NCBI GenBank assembly: GCA_016703535.1
Contig: JADJBV010000001.1
Coordinates: 4,950,001-5,014,000, forward strand
Length of the DNA: 64,000 nucleotides
Origin: Deltaproteobacteria bacterium
GTDB taxonomy: Bacteria; Myxococcota; Kuafuiibacteriia; Kuafuiibacteriales; Kuafuiibacteriaceae
Direction: 5' to 3'
The notes beneath the pieces are model-generated. The model was not told the DNA's origin and ran no database searches. It saw only the letters and a program-made list of their open reading frames with translations. Made by a program: the position numbers and the translations under genes. Position 1 is the stretch's first letter; each line of letters begins with the position of its first letter. Below are positions 40,992 to 49,569 of this stretch, one piece after another.

Positions 40992-42298
40992 GGTGCTTCA
41001 TCGGCATCGACCTGGGCTCGACCACCACCAAGGCCGTGGTGTTGGACGAGTCCTGCCAAACCTTGGGCCGGGGCATCACCAACTCCCGCTCCAACTACGA
41101 CACGGCGGCGGCGGTCTCCAAACAAGAGGCCTTGATCAACGCTCGCTTCACCTTGCTGCGGAGAGAACTTTCGGGGCTACCGGGGATCGAAGAGACCTTG
41201 GAGAGTGACCTGGCCTCCTTGGAGCGGGCCTTCCGGCAGGTGCAGTTTCTCGATCAGCTGGACGATCTGGAGGCGACCTGTCGCCACGGCGCCACCCACG
41301 CCCGCTTTTTGACCCAAAAAGACGGCATCGAGGCGGCCCTGTCCGAGGTGTTTCGTCGCCTGCGGGACGAGGCCGGAAGGATGTTCGTGCCCCGGGCCCA
41401 AAAGAAGAGCGACTTCTTCCGAGATCTGGCCGGCAGCCGCTTCATCAGCTTGGCCGAGGGGGTGAGCAAAGAGCTCAAGGTCAACTTCGAGGTCCTGACC
41501 AACCTCTACGACAAGGCGATCATCGAGGTGGAGAACCGGCCGCCCAGCGGCGCCATCGACAAGAAGTTCCTGGCCGCCCTGGAGACCATCCGGGCCAAAG
41601 GCGCGAAGAGCTTCGACAGCCCCGAGGTCGCCGCTCGAGTCAGGCAGGCCCTCTCGTTGCCCCTGGAGGAGGTGTACGTGGTCGGCACCGGTTACGGCCG
41701 GGTGCGGCTGCCTTTCCCCAAAGAGCACATCCGCTCCGAGATCCTCTGCCACGGCCTGGGTGCCCACCTGATGTACGAGGGCACCCGGACGGTGCTCGAC
41801 ATCGGTGGTCAGGACACCAAGGCGATCCAAGTCGACGGCGACGGCATCGTCGAAAACTTTCAGATGAACGATCGCTGCGCCGCCGGCTGTGGCCGTTACC
41901 TGGGTTACATCGCCGACGAAATGCAACTTGGCCTGCACGAGATCGGGCCCTTGGCCATGAAGTCGACCCGCAACCTGCGGATCAACTCGACCTGCACCGT
42001 CTTCGCTGGCGCCGAACTTCGGGACCGGCTGGCCCTGGGTGACAAACGGGAAGACGTGTTGGCCGGCCTGCACCGGGCCATCATCCTCCGGGCCATGTCG
42101 ATCATCTCTCGCTCGGGCGGGATCCGGGATCAGTTCACCTTCACCGGAGGCGTCGCCAAAAACGAAGCGGCGGTCCGGGAGCTGAGGAAGTTGGTGAAGG
42201 AGAACTACGGCGAGGTCACCATCAACATCAACCCCGACTCGATCTACACCGGCGCCTTGGGCGCCGCGGCCTTCGCCCAACGGGCGGCGAACGCCTGA
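40988..42298 (+). CDS. bcrA: Benzoyl-CoA reductase, alpha subunit (ATP-binding)
   Basis: 436 residues, GTG start. ASKHA fold: phosphate-1 loop IGIDLGSTTTKAVVLDESC at the N-terminus, VLDIGGQDTKAIQVDGDG near 273 (phosphate-2), and adenosine motif FTFTGGVAKNEAAVRELRKL near 385. Cys in MNDRCAAGCGRYLGYIADEM and INSTCTVFAGAEL supply the [4Fe-4S] cluster shared with BcrD. It is one half of the electron-activating ATPase that couples hydrolysis of two ATP to transfer of low-potential electrons from ferredoxin to BcrBC. No ferredoxin or 2-oxoacid:ferredoxin oxidoreductase genes are in this window. Confidence 0.95.
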   Translation: MRCFIGIDLGSTTTKAVVLDESCQTLGRGITNSRSNYDTAAAVSKQEALINARFTLLRRELSGLPGIEETLESDLASLERAFRQVQFLDQLDDLEATCRHGATHARFLTQKDGIEAALSEVFRRLRDEAGRMFVPRAQKKSDFFRDLAGSRFISLAEGVSKELKVNFEVLTNLYDKAIIEVENRPPSGAIDKKFLAALETIRAKGAKSFDSPEVAARVRQALSLPLEEVYVVGTGYGRVRLPFPKEHIRSEILCHGLGAHLMYEGTRTVLDIGGQDTKAIQVDGDGIVENFQMNDRCAAGCGRYLGYIADEMQLGLHEIGPLAMKSTRNLRINSTCTVFAGAELRDRLALGDKREDVLAGLHRAIILRAMSIISRSGGIRDQFTFTGGVAKNEAAVRELRKLVKENYGEVTININPDSIYTGALGAAAFAQRAANA

Positions 42299-42305
42299 GG
42301 TCCTT

Positions 42306-43145
42306 ATGAGCTACACCGCGGGAATCGACGTCGGCACCGGCTGCGTCAAGACGGTCCTCTTCGAACATCGAGATGGCGAACCGCTTTGGCTGGAAAAACG
42401 TTGCGAGCGGATCCGGCAGAGGGATCCGTACCAGCTGGCCAAGGACACCTTCCAAGAGATGCTCGAGGCTCGGGGCCTCAGCGCCAAGCAGCTCGGTTAC
42501 GTGGCCAGCACCGGCGACGGCGAAAGTTTGCCCTTCACCACCGGTCACTTCTACTCGATGACCACCCACGCTCGGGGCGCGATCTTCCTCGAACCTCGGA
42601 CCCGGGGCGTGGTGGACATCGGGGCCCTCCACGGTCGGGCCATGCGGATCGACGAACGGGGCAAGGTGTTGGGCTACAAGATGACCAGCCAATGTGCCTC
42701 GGGTTCAGGCCAGTTTTTGGAGAACATCGCCCGCTATTTGGGCATCGCCCAAGACGAAATCGGGGCCCTCTCCAAACAGGGCGAATCGCCGGAGAAGATC
42801 TCCTCGATCTGCGCGGTGTTGGCCGAGACCGACGTGATCAACATGGTCTCTCGCGGGATCAGCGCCGCCAACATCCTGCGGGGGATCCACGTCTCGATGG
42901 CTGGCCGCTTGGCCACCTTACTCAAGGGGACGGCGCTCCTCGATGGGGTGGTGCTCTTGACCGGCGGCCTGGCCCTGGACACGGGCATGTTGGCGGCTCT
43001 GCAAGACGCCTTGCGAAACGCCCACTCCCGGCTGGAGGTGAAGAACCACCCCGACTCGATCTACGCCGGCGCGGTGGGGGCCGCGATCTGGGGTGAGTTC
43101 CGACGCAAGAAGCTCGGCTTTCAGCCGGCCGAGGTGAGGGCCTAA
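42306..43145 (+). CDS. bcrD: Benzoyl-CoA reductase, delta subunit (ATP-binding)
   Basis: 279 residues, close to the Thauera protein. Second ASKHA ATPase subunit: GIDVGTGCVKTVLFEHRDG, GVVDIGALHGRAMRIDERGKV, and the Cys motif TSQCASGSGQFLENIARYLG with SSICAVLAETDV, then LTGGLALDTGMLAALQDAL. With BcrA it forms the heterodimeric activator bridged by one [4Fe-4S] cluster. A palindrome copy GCAAGACGCCTTGC lies at 43011-43024. Its stop is one base before the start of the double-GNAT gene. Confidence 0.95.
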   Translation: MSYTAGIDVGTGCVKTVLFEHRDGEPLWLEKRCERIRQRDPYQLAKDTFQEMLEARGLSAKQLGYVASTGDGESLPFTTGHFYSMTTHARGAIFLEPRTRGVVDIGALHGRAMRIDERGKVLGYKMTSQCASGSGQFLENIARYLGIAQDEIGALSKQGESPEKISSICAVLAETDVINMVSRGISAANILRGIHVSMAGRLATLLKGTALLDGVVLLTGGLALDTGMLAALQDALRNAHSRLEVKNHPDSIYAGAVGAAIWGEFRRKKLGFQPAEVRA

Positions 43146-43146
43146 C

Positions 43147-44079
43147 ATGGAAGTGCAAGTTGACTTGCGTCCGCTGGCGGAGACCGATCTTCAGGCGATC
43201 GTCGCCATCGACCAAGGGATCACCGGGCGCCCCCGAGGGCCCTACTTCAAGCGGCGTTTTCAGGCGATCTGGGAGGAGCCAGGCCGGTGTTTTGCGATGG
43301 TCGCCGAAGATCAGGGCAGCCTGGTCGGTTACGCCTTCGCGGACCTCTTGGACGGTGAGTTCGGGACCGATCGACGGGCGGGCACCATCGGTGCGGTGGG
43401 CGTGGCCCGGCGGGTGGAGCGGCGTGGCATCGGACACCGGCTGTTGCGGTCCCTTTCGGAGCGGTTGGCGGCGGCCGGCGCGGTGCAGCTCCACACCGAG
43501 GCCGAGTGGTCGGCCCACTCCTTGGCGGCCTTCTTCGCGGCCGAGGGCTTTCGGCTGGCGCCGAGGATCGTGCTGGAGCGTCGGCTCGAAGATCTGGCCC
43601 GGGAGCCCGAAGCCGACGAAGAACACGCCCATCAGAACCTGGTGGTGCGCTCCTTGGAAGAACAAGACGTAGCCACTTTGGCGAGGATCGATCGGCAGAT
43701 CACCGGGCGGGATCGAACCCCGTATTTTCGAGCCAAGACCAAAGAGGCCCTCAGCCGCTCCGGCGTCCGGGTGTCTTTGATCGCCGAGGTCGATCACACG
43801 CCGGCCGGCTTCGTGATGGCCCGGGTGGATCTCGGCGAGTTCGGCCGCACCGAACCGAAGGCGGTGATCGACACCGTCGGCGTGCACCCCGCCTTCAAAG
43901 GCGGCCACGTGGGCCGGGCGCTGCTCGAACAACTCTTCTTGAACCTACGGACGCTCCAGGTGGAAGGGGTGGTCACTCAGGTCGGGTGGGACCACTTCGA
44001 GCTGCTCCAGTTTTTGGCCCGCACCGGCTTTCGGCCGTCGCAACGCCTCAGCTTCGACAAAGATCTCACCCGTCGCTGA
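43147..44079 (+). CDS. Tandem-GNAT acetyltransferase at the end of the bcr operon
   Basis: 310 residues containing two GNAT domains: residues 1-150 (DLQAIVAIDQGITGRPRGPYFKRRF, GAVGVARRVERRGIGHRLLRSL) and 160-305 (DVATLARIDRQITGRDRTPYFRAKT, DTVGVHPAFKGGHVGRALLEQL). The second V-GVHPAFKGGHVGRAL matches the acetyl-CoA binding signature R/Q-x-x-G-x-G/A loosely. The shared D-x-x-I-T-G-x(4,5)-P-Y pattern ties both to the single GNAT at 34626. Being one base after bcrD it is certainly co-transcribed. A role in acetylating benzoyl-CoA pathway proteins is an inference from context. Contains palindrome GCAAGTTGACTTGC at 43155-43168. Confidence 0.85.
   Translation: MEVQVDLRPLAETDLQAIVAIDQGITGRPRGPYFKRRFQAIWEEPGRCFAMVAEDQGSLVGYAFADLLDGEFGTDRRAGTIGAVGVARRVERRGIGHRLLRSLSERLAAAGAVQLHTEAEWSAHSLAAFFAAEGFRLAPRIVLERRLEDLAREPEADEEHAHQNLVVRSLEEQDVATLARIDRQITGRDRTPYFRAKTKEALSRSGVRVSLIAEVDHTPAGFVMARVDLGEFGRTEPKAVIDTVGVHPAFKGGHVGRALLEQLFLNLRTLQVEGVVTQVGWDHFELLQFLARTGFRPSQRLSFDKDLTRR
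43155..43168. repeat. Dispersed palindrome, exact core copy (complement form)
   Basis: GCAAGTTGACTTGC, the reverse complement of the 18422/36537 core, in codons 3-7 of the double-GNAT gene directly behind bcrD. Confidence 0.6.
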
Positions 44080-44086
44080 GGCCGGT

Positions 44087-44533
44087 TCAGCGCGAAAGTA
44101 CCGCCGTCGCCTCGATCTCCAACATCGCGCCGGGCTCCACCAAGCCAGCGACCTGCACCAGGGCCATCACCGGGTAGTGCCGGCCCATCTTGCGCTTCCA
44201 GGCTTGGCCCAGGTCCTTCAACGACGCCAGGTAGGCTTGTTTGTCGACCACGTAGATGGTCATGCGCACCACGTGGGTCGCGTCGGCGCCAGCGGTGTGC
44301 ACCACCGCCAACACGTTGGCCAGGGCCTGTTCGAACTGTTCGACGAAGCTGGAGGGGAAGGTCGGCTCTTCTTGCAGCGGATCCCAACCGACCTGTCCGG
44401 CGATGAACAACAGGGGCCCGTCGGCGATGATCCCGTTGGCGTAACCTTTCGGTTTGGCCCAATCAGGGGGCTGGATCGTCTCCATACGGCGGGTCATCGC
44501 CGCCAGGCTCGGCAGCAGCGCGGGGGATGTCAA
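44087..44533 (-). CDS. RidA (YjgF/YER057c) family protein
   Basis: 148 residues; starts at Met13 (44497) or Met17 (44485) would give a more usual length of about 130. RidA hallmarks: KPKGYANGIIADGPLLFIAGQVGWD, EQALANVLAVVHTAGADATHVVRMTIYVVD and VMALVQVAGLVEPGAMLEIEATAVL, where the classic RxxxxVxxLx end is VMALVQVAGL, with the active-site Arg of deaminating RidA not evident. So it may belong to a non-RidA Rid subgroup. It is convergent with the bcr operon, 7 bp from the double-GNAT stop. Confidence 0.88.
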   Translation of the reverse strand: MTSPALLPSLAAMTRRMETIQPPDWAKPKGYANGIIADGPLLFIAGQVGWDPLQEEPTFPSSFVEQFEQALANVLAVVHTAGADATHVVRMTIYVVDKQAYLASLKDLGQAWKRKMGRHYPVMALVQVAGLVEPGAMLEIEATAVLSR

Positions 44534-44545
44534 CCGGTGACCAGG

Positions 44546-45064
44546 CTAGCGGGGCCCCGGGCCCAGCTCGGAGATCCCAACCACCGCTCGTGGATCGACC
44601 ACCACCCGTTGATCGCTGAGCTGCACCAAAGCCTGGGACCAGGGATCACGGACGTCGACCCGAGCCTGCTCCAATACCAACAGGCCAGTCTCTTGGTGGG
44701 TCACGTAGTCCGAGAGCCGCACGTCTTGGGGCACGCGCAAGATCCCCATGATCCGGCCCGAGGCCAACAGGCAGGTCACGTGGTGCTCCCGGACCGGTCG
44801 GGTGCTGGCCACCACCTCCAAGGGTTGAGGGTCGTCCACCAAGAGGAACTGCACCGCAGTGCGATGGACCGCGAAGAAGGGGATCGGCCGAGGCAGGCCT
44901 TCCACCTGGGCATCGGTCAAGGAGACGAAGGCGTGGCCCTGGCGCCAGGCCTCGAGGAAACGCCGGGTGATCGGCACATGGACATTCCCTGCGACCCAGC
45001 CGGCGTGGGTCATGACCCGGACCGGGACCAGGCGATGGAGGATCGGAGCGGCCGCGTCACTCAT
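44546..45064 (-). CDS. Hypothetical protein with paired beta-barrel-like repeats
   Basis: 172 residues, no signal peptide. Two similar halves can be seen: VRVMTHAGWVAGNVHVPITRRFLEAWRQGHAFVSLTDAQVEG and then HHVTCLLASGRIMGILRVPQDVRLSDYVTHQETGLLVLEQARVDVRD. The second resembles small beta-barrel domains with a RLSDY motif found in uncharacterised bacterial proteins. Probably cytoplasmic. It follows, 12 bp upstream, the RidA-family gene on the same strand. Function unknown. Confidence 0.6.
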   Translation of the reverse strand: MSDAAAPILHRLVPVRVMTHAGWVAGNVHVPITRRFLEAWRQGHAFVSLTDAQVEGLPRPIPFFAVHRTAVQFLLVDDPQPLEVVASTRPVREHHVTCLLASGRIMGILRVPQDVRLSDYVTHQETGLLVLEQARVDVRDPWSQALVQLSDQRVVVDPRAVVGISELGPGPR

Positions 45065-45153
45065 GCTTGATGAGTGCCAACGGGCCAGGCCAAACCGATC
45101 AGGGCCGGGATGTTACGACGTGGTGTAGCGGCGGGACGTTCGTTCCCGCACCT

Positions 45154-46110
45154 TCACCAGCGGAGGTCGGCGCAGAGGATGCGGTTGTTGTTGCCCGGAT
45201 CGTGGACCACGATCGACCAAGCATCGTAACGGGCCACGTGGGGCACCAGGTTGGCGCCTTCGGCCATCGCCCCGTTGCGCTCCCCATTGATCCAGATCTC
45301 GTTGGCTTCGACGGTCTCGGCCACGGTGGGATCGATCTTGTAGTGGGGTCCGCCAGCCTCGTCGGCGCAGGTTTTGGCGTGGACGTGGGCCGGATACGTT
45401 TGGGCGGCCAAGTTCCCGGTCAAGCGGATGCGGGCCACGGTGCCACCTTGGTATCGACGTAAGGTGCCGGTGCCGGCGAGGCCCAAGGCTGCGCCGTCGG
45501 GGAGCGCCACGAAGTCGCCGCGAGCGGTCACGTCCGCGGTCGCATACAGCGTGGCGCAGCCGATTCGTTCACCGGTGGCGGGCTGGTGGATCACCACCGA
45601 TTGAGCGTCGGCCCGTGCGTAGTGATCGGCCCGCAGGGTGCCGGTGCCGGCCCCATTGGCGTCCGCCGAGATGGTCACCCAAAGTTCGTTGTCCTCTTGT
45701 TCGACGGTGATGGCCCGGTCTCGCTTGTAGTGAGCGCCGCCCGCTTGATCGTCGCAGACCCGATCGTGCACGTGAGCCGTATACTGAGTATTGGGGTTCA
45801 GGCCGGTGACGGTCACCATCACGTCGGTCGTCAGGGTGGTTTGCAGCATCACCCCTGCCCAACCATCCAGGGTGTCGTAGTCGAGATCGATCCCCGGTTG
45901 AGTGGGCATCATCCGGCCGGCCTTGAAGGCCTCGGGATATTCGTTTACGCCGGTGTCCAGTACGCCGAAGTCCCGGGGCCCGGTGTCGAGCACCCCAGCG
46001 TCCCCAGCGTCCCCGGCGTCGGTCCCGTCGATCACCGTCGGCGTCGAGCCGCAGGCGATCAACGTCGGCAAAAGCCCCCAAAGCGCAGATCGAGTCCAGG
46101 TGTAGGCCAT
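45154..46110 (-). CDS. Lipoprotein with two Cu/Zn-SOD-like (CHRD-like) domains
   Basis: 318 residues. Signal ALWGLLPTLIAC gives a lipobox Cys20, then an Asp/Gly/Ala linker (DAGDAGDAGVLDTGPRD). Two homologous domains follow: YTAHVHDRVCDDQAGGAHYKRD...QSVVIHQPATGERIGCATL and YPAHVHAKTCADEAGGPHYKID...WSIVVHDPGNNNRILCADL. The HVHxxxCxDxAGGxHYK and VVHxP...xxCA pattern is that of secreted SOD-fold proteins; several His ligands are kept, so metal binding is possible, but superoxide dismutase activity cannot be assumed. Upstream (46111-46310) is an AT-rich divergent promoter region. Confidence 0.75.
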   Translation of the reverse strand: MAYTWTRSALWGLLPTLIACGSTPTVIDGTDAGDAGDAGVLDTGPRDFGVLDTGVNEYPEAFKAGRMMPTQPGIDLDYDTLDGWAGVMLQTTLTTDVMVTVTGLNPNTQYTAHVHDRVCDDQAGGAHYKRDRAITVEQEDNELWVTISADANGAGTGTLRADHYARADAQSVVIHQPATGERIGCATLYATADVTARGDFVALPDGAALGLAGTGTLRRYQGGTVARIRLTGNLAAQTYPAHVHAKTCADEAGGPHYKIDPTVAETVEANEIWINGERNGAMAEGANLVPHVARYDAWSIVVHDPGNNNRILCADLRW

Positions 46111-46310
46111 GGGCCCGACCCTACTTCAACCACCTCGGCTTGGGCACCTGTCCTCACGGCCGACCTCGTAACCTGAATAATATTAAGCACATAAACGAAA
46201 GTCGGGCGTTTGGCGGATCGGTCTGCCTGCGGGAGCACACAATTGACAGGGCCGAGCCCACCAAATGAAGGTGGAAGTATTCCCGGGTTCCCCCGTATCA
46301 CGAGGCAGAG

Positions 46311-46676
46311 ATGAGCAGACATCGGCTAGAGCTCGAAGGCAGCCGCCGCGGCGCCCCGACGATCAAACGTGGCCTCTACGATGGCCTCTTCTCGAAGGAG
46401 CGGTCCTTGACCGAGGTGCTGGGCGCAGAGCCCGCCACCTTGGCCTCCCTGCGGGAGCTGGCCCACGCCCACTACCACTCGGGGCGGTGGGCCCAGTGTG
46501 TGGCGATCGTCGAAGGCCTGCACGCCCTCGACGCCCCAGAACTTTGGGACCCGATCATGTTGTCCCGTTGCCATCAGGAGCTCGGCGATCCGGAGCGCGC
46601 GGCGATCTGTGCCCGGATCGGCGAAGAGCTGCTGGCCCTTGCGGTGAATGGAAGATCAGAAGGAGCCTCGTCGTGA
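46311..46676 (+). CDS. TPR-like protein coupled to a large unknown protein
   Basis: 121 residues, ATG preceded by GAGGCAG. Residues about 40-110 contain TPR-like helices: TLASLRELAHAHYHSGRWAQCVAIVEGLHALDAPELWDPIMLSRCHQELGDPERAAICARIGEELLAL. Length and fold resemble small TPR chaperones of the LcrH/SycD kind that protect a secreted partner, but this is an analogy. The stop overlaps the GTG of the following 636-residue gene (GTGA), so the two are made in step and probably interact. Confidence 0.7.
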   Translation: MSRHRLELEGSRRGAPTIKRGLYDGLFSKERSLTEVLGAEPATLASLRELAHAHYHSGRWAQCVAIVEGLHALDAPELWDPIMLSRCHQELGDPERAAICARIGEELLALAVNGRSEGASS

Positions 46677-48583
46677 CCAAGTTACGCATCGGTGGGCCAT
46701 CGGCCCTAGGAGCCGTCGAGCTCAAGCGGGTGCAGACCCAACTCACGGTCAACCTCGACAAGGAACAAGCGCTGCTGGACTTCGTCCAGCAGACCTTGCC
46801 ACCGCCGGGGACCAAGTCCGGCGTCCCTACACCCGACGGGATGAAGATCCTCCAAGCCGAGATGGACAACCCCAAGTCCCTCGTCGACTGGACCCGCTTC
46901 GCCAGTCTTCGAGAGGGCGGCGCAGAAGCCTTTAAGAAAGCCCACGGCGCCTTCACGGCTGCTTGCGAAGTCGAAGGTGCGGTGATCGAGCTGAACCGGG
47001 CGTTGCCCAAGATCGGCACCCTCGACACGAGCCAAGAGGTCGGCCGGTTCCTGCTGAGCGAGGCACGTTATCAATACCAGGCTCGCTTGGAGATCCTGGA
47101 GCGGGTCGATCGAGTGGTCCAAATGGTGGAGGCCGCCCCCGACGCCCCGGGTGTGGCTGCCTTTCCGAAAGCCGAACTGAACGCGTTGCGAAACCAGCTG
47201 CAGCTCGACCTCGAAGACCTGCTCTACGCCCACGGCCCAGAGGTGAAGAAGCCACGACGCACCTTTGACGCCGGCTTTGGAAACTACAAGCCCGCGCCGC
47301 CCAAACCCAAGTACCTGGATCCGACGCCGGCAGCCCAACTCCCGGCCCGAGTGGCGTTGACGCCGGGCGAAGTGACCGATCTAAAGGACGCGGCCAAAGG
47401 GCTGGAGCGGCTCCTCAAGTCCCCGGGTCTGGAGGCGAAGATCTTGGCGTTTGCCGAACGCCAAGGCAACGCCGAACCCCAGCTGATCAAGATGTTGGGG
47501 GCCTTCGCGTTGCTCGTCGACGAGGCGACGACCGCACCCGACTACCGCTACGTGCAAGGCCACTCCTTGCCGGATCGGGCCCACTATCGAGCTCGCTTCC
47601 ACGCCAAACCGAGCTCGCGCAACGACACTTCACGGCAGGTGCTGTTCGAAGCCCTGGCCAAGGTGATGGACGCCAAAGATCCGGTCGCCGTCGGAGAAAA
47701 GGTCGTCGTCGAGCACTTCTTGCGCGAGGTCGGCTTCACGGCAGCGGAGATCAAGAACAGCAAGGCATCCTTCGCCTCGATCTCGCGAGCCCTGGAGGAC
47801 GAGGCCTTTTTGCCGCTGCGGTACCTCAACGAATACGAGATCCGCTACCAGTACAAGTCGGTGTCCCAGGAGATGGAGCAGCTCTTTCGGAAGGTCACCA
47901 CGGCCTTCGTCGAGGGGCGTTTTGAGGAATGGAAGGCCAACCAACCCGCCGCCGAGTGGCAGCTGCGTTCGTTGACGCCCGAGGGTCGCGCCGCTTGGCA
48001 TGCGCCGCTGGAGACCCAACGAGAGATCAAGGACAGCAAGGGCCAACCAGTGGTGCTCAAGACCCACGAGGCCCGGGGCTTCGAACGCCTGTGGGTCACC
48101 AAAAACCACACCGGGAGCCACGGCTTCGATCACCCGATCGGGACACCTTGTCTGCTCGCCTACCTGACCAACCCGCGGACCGAGGCGATCATCGTCGAAG
48201 ATCCACGGTGGCCTCAACACGCGGGCCGCATGTACATGCGCCTGCTCGAACGCCCCAACGGTAAGCCGGTGATGTTCGTGGAGGGCATGGCGAAGGACAA
48301 CGAATACCCCTGCCAGACCGACGCGGAAGCAGCGCTCCTCAACCACGCGATCCTGAAGGCCAAGGCGATCGGCGCCGAGCTGGTGATCTCGGGGTACGCG
48401 GAGTCGACCGTCAAAGCCTTGGGCCTCAAGACGGAGCTCAAGCACGCGTGGCAGAGCCGCTTCGTGTTGACGCCGACCCCGTTGGTCGAGGCCACCGTGG
48501 CCTTCGGCCCCCACGACTGGGTCCACACCTCCGACAGCGAATGTAGCCCCAACCGGGACCCCTACCACTACCTGGGTGACTGA
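46673..48583 (+). CDS. Large protein of unknown function, partner of the TPR protein
   Basis: 636 residues from GTG 46673. No signal peptide. Residues 1-260 are helical (VELKRVQTQLTVNLDKEQALLDFVQQ; LELRDLL-like stretch NALRNQLQLDLEDLLYAHGPE), with a Pro-rich linker (YKPAPPKPKYLDPTPAAQ) near 215-235. The last 180 residues are a mixed domain with a GNAT-like feel: AIIVEDPRWPQHAGRMYMRLLERPNGKPVMFVEGMAKDNEYPC, then AAL-NHAILKAKAIGAELVISGYAESTVKALGL, and end HTSDSECSPNRDPYHYLGD. I do not recognise it. A secreted effector or large structural protein escorted by the upstream TPR protein is one possibility. Confidence 0.65.
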   Translation: MTKLRIGGPSALGAVELKRVQTQLTVNLDKEQALLDFVQQTLPPPGTKSGVPTPDGMKILQAEMDNPKSLVDWTRFASLREGGAEAFKKAHGAFTAACEVEGAVIELNRALPKIGTLDTSQEVGRFLLSEARYQYQARLEILERVDRVVQMVEAAPDAPGVAAFPKAELNALRNQLQLDLEDLLYAHGPEVKKPRRTFDAGFGNYKPAPPKPKYLDPTPAAQLPARVALTPGEVTDLKDAAKGLERLLKSPGLEAKILAFAERQGNAEPQLIKMLGAFALLVDEATTAPDYRYVQGHSLPDRAHYRARFHAKPSSRNDTSRQVLFEALAKVMDAKDPVAVGEKVVVEHFLREVGFTAAEIKNSKASFASISRALEDEAFLPLRYLNEYEIRYQYKSVSQEMEQLFRKVTTAFVEGRFEEWKANQPAAEWQLRSLTPEGRAAWHAPLETQREIKDSKGQPVVLKTHEARGFERLWVTKNHTGSHGFDHPIGTPCLLAYLTNPRTEAIIVEDPRWPQHAGRMYMRLLERPNGKPVMFVEGMAKDNEYPCQTDAEAALLNHAILKAKAIGAELVISGYAESTVKALGLKTELKHAWQSRFVLTPTPLVEATVAFGPHDWVHTSDSECSPNRDPYHYLGD

Positions 48584-49569
48584 GGTCGTGGCTTGGGCAA
48601 CTGGCCTTGCCACGGTCGGCTGAGAGCCTCCACCAGAAACTCCCAAAGCACCGCGACCCGGGGCACCCGCCTGAGGGCGACGTGCCCCACCAACCAAAGA
48701 TCGGCGGCGGGGAGCGCCTCGAAGGCCCCCCTCAACGCCTTGCCTGGGCGCGCCGGCACCAGCCCGCGGGCGGGTCCGTAGGGCTCCGGCACCAAACAGA
48801 GGCCCAGCCCAGTTTCGGCCGCCGCAAGTTGACTTGCAAATGAGCTGGTCCGGAGGATCGGCGGGACCTTCACGTGTTCCTTGAGCCAACGGGCCTCGGG
48901 GATCTGGTCCAGGTCGTGGCCCCAGAAGATCCAAGGTGCATCGGCAGTGTCGCGGAGGGTCCCCAATCGCTGCACCAGCTCGACCGAACCCAAGGGGACC
49001 GAACGCACCGTCACCAAACGCCGAGAGATCAGATCACCCCTCTCCGGCCGACGAACCCGGAGCGCGAGATCGGCTTCGCGTCGGGTCAGATCGGCGTAGG
49101 CCACGCTGGCGTCGAGCTCCAAGCGGACCTTGGGGTGAGCGGCGACGAAGTGATGCAACGCCGGAGCGACGAAGTGTTCGAGCAGGCCTGGCGGTGCGGT
49201 CAGCCGGACCACCCCCTCGGCCTCTGCCTCCTGGGCGTCGAGGGCCGCGCCCAACTCGGCGAAGCCCCGCTCCATCTCTTCGGCGCCGACCAACAAACTT
49301 TCGCCGAGGGAGGTCAAGAAGGTCCCGGCGGTGGTGCGCTCCAGGAGCCCCACGCCCAGCTCGTCCTCCAAACGATCGAGGCGACGGCTGACGGTCGAGC
49401 TGTCCAGCCCCAAACGTTGGCTGGCCTCGGCGAGTTGACCGGTCCGGGCCACCGCCAAGAAGACCCGCACCAGATCCCAATCGAGCCGGCTCAAGCGCCA
49501 GGCCGCTGCGGCGGCGGGTTCGGCGGCCCGGGGTGGGGTGGAGCCTTTATTGCGTTTTCGCAACACCAT
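48568..49569 (-). CDS. LysR family transcriptional regulator
   Basis: 333 residues from ATG 49569 (MVLRKRNKG); frames reaching 49635 overlap the divergent gene region. N-terminal winged helix: LDWDLVRVFLAVARTGQLAEASQRLGLDSSTVSRRLDRLEDELGVGLLERTTAGTFLTSLGE. The effector domain includes VRLTAPPGLLEHFVAPALHHFVAAHPKVRLELDASVAYADLTRREADLALRV and CLVPEPYGPARGLVPA. It is in the group of VirR/HexR-like LysR regulators by style. Divergent from the NAD-dependent epimerase gene, with inverted repeats between; its 3' end overlaps the convergent 46673-48583 gene by 16 bp. A palindrome copy GCAAGTTGACTTGC is at 48824-48837. Confidence 0.9.
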   Translation of the reverse strand: MVLRKRNKGSTPPRAAEPAAAAAWRLSRLDWDLVRVFLAVARTGQLAEASQRLGLDSSTVSRRLDRLEDELGVGLLERTTAGTFLTSLGESLLVGAEEMERGFAELGAALDAQEAEAEGVVRLTAPPGLLEHFVAPALHHFVAAHPKVRLELDASVAYADLTRREADLALRVRRPERGDLISRRLVTVRSVPLGSVELVQRLGTLRDTADAPWIFWGHDLDQIPEARWLKEHVKVPPILRTSSFASQLAAAETGLGLCLVPEPYGPARGLVPARPGKALRGAFEALPAADLWLVGHVALRRVPRVAVLWEFLVEALSRPWQGQLPKPRPQSPR

